The notes under the pieces are model-generated. The model had not been told where the DNA came from. It saw nothing but the letters and a program-made list of their open reading frames with translations, and did no database searches. Positions 42,542 through 48,080 of a DNA stretch of 49,882 bases are shown in pieces (position 1 is the stretch's first letter; each line of letters starts with the position of its first letter). This DNA comes from JAWXCM01 sp034408745 (GTDB lineage Bacteria > Acidobacteriota > Terriglobia > Bryobacterales > Bryobacteraceae), in contig JAWXCM010000187.1 of the NCBI GenBank assembly GCA_034408745.1, forward strand, positions 1 through 49,882, written 5' to 3'. Made by a program: the position numbers and the translations under genes.

Positions 42542-42559
42542 GGACTCCAAATGGACTCC
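42542..42559. repeat. GGACTCC iteron pair at the outer end of element 3
   Basis: GGACTCC at 42542 and 42553, spaced 11 bp, 71 bp left of the fourth tRNA copy. The same pair with spacing 11 occurs at 47098 (AGACTCC) and 47109 to the left of the intact tRNA. Candidate arm-type binding sites of the missing recombinase, complementing the iterons in the right-end blocks. Confidence 0.5.
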
Positions 42560-42629
42560 GCGCCACCCCTTCCGCGATGTGGAAGCGCGCAAGCATATTC
42601 GTAAGTCTATGTTTTGTTGGGCTTTGTTT

Positions 42630-42674
42630 TGGTGGACCTGGACGGGTTCGAACCGTCGACCTATTCCATGCCAT
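42630..42674 (-). repeat. tRNA-Ala 3'-end copy 4
   Basis: 45 nt from CCA to the anticodon loop, with one difference (CTATTCC for CTCTTCC). Directly followed on the right by ATTTAAGTAATATCAATCAC of block 4. Confidence 0.88.
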
Positions 42675-42922
42675 TTAAGTAATATCAATCACTTGCAGGC
42701 AGGAACACCAGAAACACAAGACATCGGCTAACTAACACGCCGTGGACGCCGGTAAACGCCACGAGGCTGTTTTGTGGGCGTCTGGACTCCGCGCGGACTC
42801 CAGGACTCCACACCGGGGCTGGCCCATGGCGCGCCTTCACGCGCGCGGTTGCAGGCTGTTGTGATTGTTGTCTGCTGGGGCAGACAACAAATGATTTCTC
42901 TATAAAGGATGACGCCCAATGC
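42675..42922. repeat. Shared right-end block 4 with intact hairpin
   Basis: Three GGACTCC iterons at 42784, 42795 and 42803 (spacing 11 and 8). Inverted repeat TTGTTGTCTGC (42865-42875) and GCAGACAACAA (42880-42890). It is followed by TTTCTCTATAAAGGATGACGC, which in block 5 is the ribosome-binding region of hicB; here the next ATG (42919) opens only a 16-codon frame. 42923-42951 is the tail of the next gene's downstream region. Confidence 0.8.
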
Positions 42923-42951
42923 AGGGCCGGCGAGAACGTGCGTGGGCCGTA

Positions 42952-43692
42952 TCACGCATGTCCGTCTGAGCACAGGAATCGCACACTATACTTGCGGAGG
43001 ATGAGACTGGGCACCATCCTGGCTGCCGACTTCGCCTTGTCATCGAAATTCGAAGCAACGAGGATTCCGCGTACTTTCCCGCTCTCTTCTTCGGCGGCTA
43101 CATCGCCCATGTAACTCAAGATCTGCGCGACCGCCCGCTGCCCAGCGGGTCCTGCCTTGAGTTCAATAACGACAATCGTTCCCGCAGCGTCGCGAGCCGT
43201 AATGTCGATAAAGCCCGAATCTACAGAACGTTCGGCACCGTCGTCAATGACCGTCAGGCCCTGCTCAAGCTGGGCGATTTCGATTCGCAGCGCCGCTTGC
43301 ATGTCACGCTCCAGACCGATCCGTTGACCAACTTCTTCCGTGACGCTGCCGGCCGCAGGTTCGGCGCGCTCCTCCTGAGTCTCAGGCAGATCCGCTAATT
43401 CACCCGCAGCATCTCGGAACTTCCGGTATCGCTCGACCGCGTTCCTGTAGGATGCGAGATTGTTGCGAACATCGCCATCGAAAGGAATCTTGCTTGGATT
43501 GGGGCGGTTATGCCGTTTGTCGTCGGTCGAATACCTCAAAGAATCGATTAGGCTTGCCAGGCGGTCGTTGGCGTAGTGCTCATCAAGATTGCCGTGGTGC
43601 TCTTCGACGCGGCCGGCCCGGTACATTTGAGCGATGATCGTACCTGCATCGTATTTCTGGGCTTCCAACCACCCGCGATAGCCTGCCGTCAT
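42952..43692 (-). CDS. NucS/DUF91-like nuclease domain protein
   Basis: 246 residues; ATG 43692 overlaps the upstream small gene as ATGA. Residues 1 to about 100 are helical and charged (YRGWLEAQKYDAGTIIAQMY, RNAVERYRKF) and not assigned. The C-terminal about 120 residues resemble the RecB-like nuclease fold of NucS/EndoMS: LERDMQAALRIEIAQLEQGL, SVDSGFIDITARDAAGTIVVIELKAG (Asp then E-x-K catalytic core), AVAQILSYMGDV, VRGILVASNF. Likely a DNA nuclease of the element, perhaps for defence. Last gene of a short minus-strand operon in element 4. Confidence 0.8.
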   Translation of the reverse strand: MTAGYRGWLEAQKYDAGTIIAQMYRAGRVEEHHGNLDEHYANDRLASLIDSLRYSTDDKRHNRPNPSKIPFDGDVRNNLASYRNAVERYRKFRDAAGELADLPETQEERAEPAAGSVTEEVGQRIGLERDMQAALRIEIAQLEQGLTVIDDGAERSVDSGFIDITARDAAGTIVVIELKAGPAGQRAVAQILSYMGDVAAEEESGKVRGILVASNFDDKAKSAARMVPSLILRKYSVRFLCSDGHA

Positions 43693-43919
43693 TGCGCTTC
43701 CCTCTCGCCTTCGATTTCAGGGTAAGGCGAGATTGGGCCATCCCCGCCAGCCATTCCGTCGGCCAACTTGTCCGATATCAGAGACTCGATTACACCATGG
43801 AGCGGTTCGGAAGCATCCTGGACCAGTGGGAACAAGAACTCAAGCGCGACCGGGATCGTGATGTGAGCGCCGCAGCCCGGCGGTGCGAGAATCCTTGACG
43901 CCAGTTTGCAATTTCGCAA
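43689..43919 (-). CDS. Small hypothetical protein coupled to the NucS-like gene
   Basis: Up to 76 residues; the stop overlaps the NucS-like start (ATGA), the main reason to believe it. The only upstream start visible is TTG 43919, inside the palindrome that also serves the divergent toxin-antitoxin promoter, so the 5' end is uncertain. The middle reads ITIPVALEFLFPLVQDASEP, then a Gly/Pro/Glu-rich tail. No family recognised. An overlapping plus-strand frame (43692-43898) also looks protein-like, but has no coupling and no ribosome-binding site. Confidence 0.4.
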   Translation of the reverse strand: MRNCKLASRILAPPGCGAHITIPVALEFLFPLVQDASEPLHGVIESLISDKLADGMAGGDGPISPYPEIEGEREAQ

Positions 43920-43934
43920 GTTTGCGAATAGAAT
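43906..43934 (+). promoter_or_regulatory. Promoter of the second HigBA-like pair with palindrome in the spacer
   Basis: TTGCAA (43906-43911) and TAGAAT (43929-43934) are separated by exactly 17 bp. That spacer holds the perfect inverted repeat TTCGCAA-GT-TTGCGAA (43913-43928). Likely operator for the downstream XRE antitoxin, in the same position as the palindrome in the first higBA promoter although the sequence differs. Confidence 0.65.
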
Positions 43935-43942
43935 CGGATCGA

Positions 43943-44316
43943 GTGCCTAAGATCAGGGTCGCTCTCTACCGGGAGGAAGACGGATCATATCATGCCCGTT
44001 CGTGGAGTGGTTCGGCAAGTTACCGGCGAAGGTACAGGACAAGTGCTACCTCAGGTTGGAACGATTGCGCGAGATGGGCCACGAATTGCGTCGGCCCGAA
44101 GTGGACTTCCTGCGCGACGGAATCTACGAACTGCGCGTCAGCCTGGGAGGCGTTCAACACCGGATCCTGTACTTCTTCCATGGCGCGATTGCGGCCGTGG
44201 TCTCTCACGGTCTTGTGAAAGAGCGAGTGGTCCCGTCGAAGGAGATCGATTACGCCGTCGAGCGCAAGAAGCGGTTTGAGGCGAATCCGGCGAAGCGCAC
44301 TTATGAGGAGGCTTGA
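43943..44316 (+). pseudogene. HigB/Gp49-type toxin gene with a frameshift near the 5' end
   Basis: Most of the toxin is intact in one frame from 44002 (EWFGKLPAKVQDKCYLRLER, GHELRRPEVDFLRDGIYELR, VQHRILYFFHGAIAAVVSHG, KERVVPSKEIDYAVERKKRF), typical of phage-derived RelE/HigB toxins. The family's first about 18 residues (PKIRVALYREEDGSYHARS) lie upstream in another frame starting at GTG 43943. The frames meet around 43990-44001, so one small indel separates them. Toxin inactivation would be tolerated because the antitoxin remains. A start at GTG 44002 lacks any ribosome-binding site. A sequencing error is possible. Confidence 0.7.
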
Positions 44317-44318
44317 CC

Positions 44319-44651
44319 TTGCCCGATAACAAAGCAAAGACGTCGAAACCGACTCGCGATGCGGTGGAAATCCTTCGCCGCCGGGTCTACGAAGGCAAAC
44401 CAGCCCGGCTGAAGAACCTGGAAGAGGCGCGCGCCAACGAAGAGATCGCCCGAAAAATCCATGAACTGAGGGCAGCGGCGGCCCTCACTCAAACTCAGCT
44501 TGCCAAACTCATCGGCACCACGGCATCGGTCATCTGCCGCCTTGAGGATGCCGATTACGAAGGCCACTCGCTGGCAATGTTGCGCAGGATCGCCGGCGCG
44601 TTGAACCAGCGGGTGGAAATCCGTTTCATACCGATTCGGCGGTCGGCATAG
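44319..44651 (+). CDS. XRE-family antitoxin
   Basis: 110 residues from TTG 44319, with GAGGAGG (44305-44311) 7 nt upstream; a TTG at 44313 overlapping the toxin stop is the alternative. An N-terminal helical stretch (RDAVEILRRRVYEGKPARLK) precedes the helix-turn-helix: AAALTQTQLAKLIGTTASVI, CRLEDADYEGHSLAMLRRIA, then VEIRFIP, as in HigA-2-like antitoxins that follow Gp49-type toxins. Should repress through the palindrome at 43913-43928. Confidence 0.88.
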   Translation: MPDNKAKTSKPTRDAVEILRRRVYEGKPARLKNLEEARANEEIARKIHELRAAAALTQTQLAKLIGTTASVICRLEDADYEGHSLAMLRRIAGALNQRVEIRFIPIRRSA

Positions 44652-45051
44652 CCACGCCCCAATCGGCCTGCTACTCGCGCAGTGATCAAGCATTCCTTGA
44701 CAACTAAATTCCCGCGCGAGAATGCTCGGAACGTGATAGGCCCTTGTTCATGCGCGGAGGACCCCGGCTCTGGGCCATCTTGTATGGCGCAAGGCTAGCC
44801 ACAAACATGCAATGCTCTAGATGCGATGTAGGGTGCCTTCATGCCTATATACTTCAGCCGGACTCTCGGGACCCTCTGTGTTGCCGCAGCTTGGGATCGA
44901 TTGCGTTTTTTGCCTACCAGCATCAGGGGAACAATTCGGCAGTGAATGGCGCACTCCGTAAATGGCGCCTCCGGCGTGGCGCACGGGCATGCTCTGTGAT
45001 GGAAATGACCGAACGGCCATTCTTTCCAACGTCAACAGCGCGATCAAATAT
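44652..45051. other. Non-coding end of element 4
   Basis: No convincing gene on either strand. It contains CAGTGATCA (44680-44688) and TGACAACTA (44698-44706) flanking AGCATTCCT. This is a diverged form of the perfect inverted repeat found after hicA at 45874-45900. The end abuts the fifth tRNA copy in its T loop, so the acceptor-side part of that copy is missing. Confidence 0.5.
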
Positions 45052-45080
45052 GTTCGAACCGTCGACCTCTTCCATGCCAT
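45052..45080 (-). repeat. tRNA-Ala 3'-end copy 5, lacking the acceptor end
   Basis: 29 nt, GTTCGAACCGTCGACCTCTT through GCCAT, identical to the intact tRNA gene. Being the copy closest to the intact gene it should mark the latest insertion, in line with its perfect match. Confidence 0.85.
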
Positions 45081-45295
45081 TTAAGAAATATCAATCACTT
45101 ACAGGGATTTCGACCAGAAACAAAAGACTTAGAGGAAGGCAGTTTGGAAGCCGGTGGACGCCACGGGCGTCATTCTTCGCGACTCCACACCGGGAAGGTG
45201 ACCTGTGGCGTGCTTTCACGCGCGCGGTTGTAGGCTGTTGTGATTGTTGTCTGCTGGAGCAGACAACAATTTATTTCTCTATAAGGAGGACGCCC
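45081..45295 (+). repeat. Shared right-end block 5: hairpin and leader of hicB
   Basis: Begins TTAAGAAATATCAATCACTT. Only one GACTCC (45181) remains. The GCGTG-CTTT-CACGC hairpin is at 45208-45221. A 28-bp inverted repeat at 45243-45270 has perfect 13-bp arms (ATTGTTGTCTGCT and its complement) around GG. TTTATTTCTCTATAAGGAGG follows, with AGGAGG at 45284-45289 placed 6 nt before the hicB ATG. So the shared block acts here as the promoter/leader of the cargo. The inverted repeat may be an operator or an RNA hairpin. Confidence 0.75.
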
Positions 45296-45592
45296 ATGTG
45301 GACTGGCCATTCGAGCCGTGGAGCAACGCCTGTCAGTCGGGCCATGGTAGACTTCATAACAGGAATGGATCGGCAATTCAAGATCATCGTGGAGAAACAC
45401 TCCGACGGCTATGTGGCCTACCCCCTCGGGCTGAAGGGGATCGTAGTGGGTGAAGGCGACAGCTACGAGGAGGCGCTCGCGGATGTCAAATCGGCCATCA
45501 AGTTCCATATGCAGACCTTCGGGAATGAAGTCCTGCCCGATGATTCACCCCTGATCGAGGCATTCATAGAAGAGGCGACGATCTCTGCCTGA
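45296..45592 (+). CDS. hicB: HicB-type antitoxin
   Basis: 98 residues from ATG 45296, supported by AGGAGG 6 nt upstream; ATGs at 45344 and 45365 would give the more usual HicB N-terminus (MDRQFKIIVEKHSDGYVAYP). HicB fold: partly degraded RNase H-like domain with GYVAYPLGLKGIVVGEGDSY, EEALADVKSAIKFHMQTFG, SPLIEAFIEEATI. Neutralises HicA. Antitoxin-first order; shares one base with hicA (TGATG). The first about 20 residues (WTGHSSRGATPVSRA) look like extra sequence supplied by the element's right-end block. Confidence 0.88.
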   Translation: MWTGHSSRGATPVSRAMVDFITGMDRQFKIIVEKHSDGYVAYPLGLKGIVVGEGDSYEEALADVKSAIKFHMQTFGNEVLPDDSPLIEAFIEEATISA

Positions 45593-45831
45593 TGGCCAAG
45601 TTTCCCGTCGATGCTCCCAAGGGCAGAGTAATCGCGGCGTTCCGGGCCATAGGATTCGAGCTGGTGCGCGAGGCTGAGCACATTGCCATGCGACGTCCGC
45701 GCCACGACGGTGGCTCTGACTTTCTCAGCATGCCAAGCCACTCAACTATTAAGGCATCCACTCTGCGAACCATCCTGACGCAGGCCAGCATCACCAGGGA
45801 AGAGTTCCTGCGCGCCTACGAGCGATCATGA
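45592..45831 (+). CDS. hicA: HicA-type toxin (mRNA interferase)
   Basis: 79 residues. Double-stranded RNA-binding-like HicA fold: KGRVIAAFRAIGFELVREAE, HIAMRRP with the catalytic His, GSDFLSMPSHSTIKASTLRT, then ILTQASITREEFLRAY. Cleaves mRNA when released from HicB. Coupled to hicB through TGATG. Confidence 0.9.
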   Translation: MAKFPVDAPKGRVIAAFRAIGFELVREAEHIAMRRPRHDGGSDFLSMPSHSTIKASTLRTILTQASITREEFLRAYERS

Positions 45832-45873
45832 GATCCGGCCATCTTAACCCGCAGACTGGATGCAACGCCAGCG

Positions 45874-45900
45874 CAGTAGTCACGCATTCCTTGACTACTG
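45874..45900. repeat. Perfect inverted repeat after hicA
   Basis: CAGTAGTCA (45874-45882) and TGACTACTG (45892-45900), 9-bp arms around a 9-nt loop. No T-tract. A related sequence sits after the antitoxin gene at 44680-44706, so this is a shared element component rather than a chance hairpin. The rest of 45832-46008 shows no gene. Confidence 0.6.
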
Positions 45901-46008
45901 AATTCCCTGGGGAGCGGCCTCAGCCGCTTAGCAGGGGCGGGGCGGATCTGAGCGCGGAATCATGCGTTGACGACATCATTCACTCTCTCCCGCTGCGCAA
46001 CCATGCGC

Positions 46009-46894
46009 TCAGCGCTTTCCTGCCTTCCGCACGTCAGCTTTGGCTGGTGGGTTCCAGGGGATCTTCTTCTCGTCGAGGAAGCTAGTCAGTTCTGATGCCG
46101 CAATCGCTTCGCCAATGAAGACTTGGCTCACTTGCCTGTAGTAGTCCAGCAGCGCTGCGGTGAGCTGCGATTCGGCGTAACTCACAGGCTTTCCATCTTG
46201 TCCAGTGCTGCATTCCTGATTTATTCTCATTCAGCGCCTTTAAGGCAGATGCCAATCCTGCCGGGAGTGGGAGTGTCCACTTAATCTTAGTGACTACTAC
46301 ACCGAGAATGGTCCCTTCCGGCGAGATCACCGGCCCCCCGGAATTACCAGGGTTGAATGCGCCATTGAGAACCAAATGCTTGACGGGCGCACTTGCTTTC
46401 CCATTTTGAGAGGTGGAAAAACCACTCAGATGCCCAACCGTTAGAAGGGGCGCCGGCCCAGGCTGGCCAAAAGGATAGCCCCACGCGGATAGCTCCGTTC
46501 CGACGATGACCCTCCGGGCCGGTTCAATTTTGAAACTTCCCTGGTGGGTGACCGCGGCTTGATTGCGGCAAGATCGCGATTCTCGTCGAGCCACAAGTCC
46601 CCCACCGGGATGACGGTGGCAACACTCGACTGGACTTCGAGGTCGGGTCCGGCGCAACCCTGGACGACGTTGGCGGTTGGTGATGATGTAGCCCGTATCC
46701 AGAACGAACCCACTACCGACCCCACCGGTCTTCTTGCACCAAACCCGGACTATGGAATCCACCGTGCCTTTGGCACCAGGCGCGATGGCATCGTAGAGCT
46801 ACTGCGTGGCTATGGGCACAGCGTTCTCAGTATCCGTCGTCGTCTGGGCGGAAACAATGATCCCTGAAAGACAGAGCAAAATGGTTTTAAGCAT
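46009..46894 (-). pseudogene. Trypsin-like serine protease gene, broken
   Basis: Start ATG 46894 with GGAGG just upstream and a signal peptide (KTILLCLSGIIVSAQ). Reading then meets a TAG at 46799-46801. It continues as LYDAIAPGAKGTVDSIVRVW and GVGSGFVLDTGYIITNR. The catalytic His codon carries one extra base (T-run at 46670-46671), shifting to VVQGCAGPDLEVQSSVATVI and DLWLDENRDLAAIK (catalytic Asp). A further shift leads to ELSAWGYPFGQPGP and NPGNSGGPVISPEGTILGVV (catalytic Ser). A last shift leads to ESQLTAALLDYYRQVSQVFI and the C-terminus. At least four lesions; an S1-type exported protease no longer functional. Cargo of the innermost element. Confidence 0.82.
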
Positions 46895-47165
46895 CTTGCC
46901 TCCAGTATGCCGGATCGGCACAAATCCTTTCACTTTCTCGTCAACGCGCAGCGCTGGGCGACGAAGGCTTTCCACTTGATTGCTGGAGCCACTCCTGGGA
47001 TCGCGTTTGAGGATGACCCAATCCTGGACGTGGAAAGCACCGAAATCCACTCGCCGCCCTATCGCTGCTGCGGGCAGCTGCCGTGGAGTCCAAATTTAGA
47101 CTCCAAACGGACTCCGGTGAGGGCCGCGAAGGCAACCTCTAGGCCCGTAAGTGTATGAGGGATTT
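46895..47165. other. Outer end of element 5 next to the tRNA gene
   Basis: No gene. GGAGTCC (47085), AGACTCC (47098) and GGACTCC (47109) lie 51-80 bp from the tRNA CCA end, matching the iteron pair left of the fourth tRNA copy. CGTAAGTGTATG (near 47145) also matches CGTAAGTCTATG left of the fourth copy (42599). So the outer ends of elements 3 and 5 share sequence. Confidence 0.55.
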
Positions 47166-47241
47166 TGGTGGACCTGGACGGGTTCGAACCGTCGACCTCT
47201 TCCATGCCATGGAAGCGCGCTCCCAACTGCGCCACAGGCCC
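47166..47241 (-). tRNA. tRNA-Ala (anticodon GGC)
   Basis: 76 nt with encoded CCA. Acceptor stem GGGCCTG/CAGGTCC, D stem GCGC/GCGC, anticodon stem CTTCC/GGAAG with loop ATGGCAT (U33, anticodon GGC), variable loop AGGTC, T stem GACGG/CCGTC with TTCGAAC. All stems pair, with one G-U in the acceptor. It is the integration target of the element array on its 3' side. Confidence 0.95.
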
Positions 47242-47281
47242 AGCCTTCGTTACGACAATCACTAGTGTAACATGCCCGGAG

Positions 47282-48058
47282 CTATCGGACCACGCCTTCC
47301 AGCGGGCTGCTCGCTGTTGCATACAGCTTCTTTTGCATGCGGCCGGCGAGGAATGCCAGTCGACCTGCTTTTACGGCGTAGTTCATTGCCTCGGCCATCT
47401 TCTCCGCGTCGTCCGCCGCGGCTATGGCGGTGTTCATCAGGACACCGTCAAACCCGAGCTCCATTGCAATGGCGGCGTCGGACGCGGTGCCAACACCGGC
47501 GTCGACGATCAGGGGCACCTGGGTGATCTTTTCGCGCAGAATGCGCAGAGCGGCGATGTTCTGAATCCCGAGACCCGAGCCGATGGGCGCGCCGAGCGGC
47601 ATAACCGCGGCTGCGCCTGCGTCGATGAGTCGGCGTGCCACGATGAGGTCATCGTTGGTGTAAGGCAGCACCACGAAACCTTCTTTCGCCAGCACGCGAG
47701 TGGCTTCGAGCAGCCCTTCGGTGTCGGGGTACAACGTCGCTTCGTCGCCGATCACTTCCAGCTTGACCCAGTTGGACAGGCCGACTTCGCGGCCGAGCCG
47801 GGCCGTCCGAATCGCTTCATCCGCCGTGTAGCACGCGGCGGTGTTGGGCAGAATGAAAAGCTTTTCTCGGTCGATGTAATCGAGGAGCGATTCCTTCGAG
47901 CGGTCTGTCAGGTTGACGCGGCGAACCGCGACCGTTACGACCTCAGCGCCTGAAACTGCGTGGCAGCGCGCCATTTCCTGAAAATTGCGGTATTTTCCTG
48001 TCCCAATCAGGAGTCGCGACGCGAACTCGCGGTCGGCGATCCTCAGAGTGTCCTGCAT
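47282..48058 (-). CDS. thiG: Thiazole synthase ThiG
   Basis: 258 residues, the usual length. Forms the thiazole phosphate of thiamine from 1-deoxy-xylulose-5-phosphate, dehydroglycine and ThiS-thiocarboxylate. Motifs: SRLLIGTGKYRNFQEM, VTVAVRRVNL, LPNTAACYTADEA, Schiff-base Lys99 in NWVKLEVIGD, LPYTNDDLIVARRL, GAAAVMPLGAPIGSG, VDAGVGTASDAAIAMELG. No thiS, thiO or thiH gene is adjacent. No thiamine riboswitch is evident in the 22 bp to the upstream sulfatase gene. Confidence 0.95.
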   Translation of the reverse strand: MQDTLRIADREFASRLLIGTGKYRNFQEMARCHAVSGAEVVTVAVRRVNLTDRSKESLLDYIDREKLFILPNTAACYTADEAIRTARLGREVGLSNWVKLEVIGDEATLYPDTEGLLEATRVLAKEGFVVLPYTNDDLIVARRLIDAGAAAVMPLGAPIGSGLGIQNIAALRILREKITQVPLIVDAGVGTASDAAIAMELGFDGVLMNTAIAAADDAEKMAEAMNYAVKAGRLAFLAGRMQKKLYATASSPLEGVVR

Positions 48059-48080
48059 ACTTCTATTATCTGCGCAGGGC

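Larger units (their letters stand above)
38832..47165. mobile_element. Array of five small integrated elements at the 3' end of tRNA-Ala(GGC)
   Basis: Five truncated copies of the 3' part of the tRNA-Ala(GGC) gene (38832, 40132, 40672, 42630, 45052) lie in the same orientation as the intact gene at 47166-47241. This is the footprint of repeated site-specific insertion into the tRNA 3' end. Each insertion rebuilds the tRNA and leaves the displaced end farther out. The elements between copies are about 1.25, 0.5, 1.9, 2.4 and 2.1 kb. Cargo: HigBA; dapA-like fragment; MntA-HepT-HNH; NucS-like nuclease and a HigBA-like pair; HicBA and protease pseudogene. Four elements begin with a shared block after the tRNA piece, and two of the far ends carry GGACTCC iterons. 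No recombinase gene is present, so integration must have depended on an enzyme coded elsewhere. Tandem insertion is an inference from these direct observations. Confidence 0.8.

Noticed and set aside
43692..43898. Plus-strand 68-codon frame opposite the small gene at 43689-43919
   Set aside because: Some protein-like character, but no ribosome-binding site or coupling, whereas the minus-strand frame overlaps the NucS-like start by ATGA. Left as an unresolved alternative.
38832..45080. The five tRNA-like stretches as functional tRNA genes
   Set aside because: All lack the 5' acceptor strand, D arm and 5' anticodon stem; only the copy at 47166-47241 can fold.
38877..45295. The repeated blocks as a CRISPR array
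   Set aside because: Units are 210-250 bp, far apart, diverged and separated by genes; no short regular spacers and no cas genes.
44744..45295. Upstream extension of hicB to 44744
   Set aside because: It would run through a tRNA piece and the palindromic leader, the protein is low-quality, and a strong ribosome-binding site marks ATG 45296.
38877..47165. A recombinase or integrase gene in the tRNA-linked array
   Set aside because: I looked for tyrosine-recombinase (R-H-R-Y) and serine-recombinase or resolvase patterns in the readable frames and found none.
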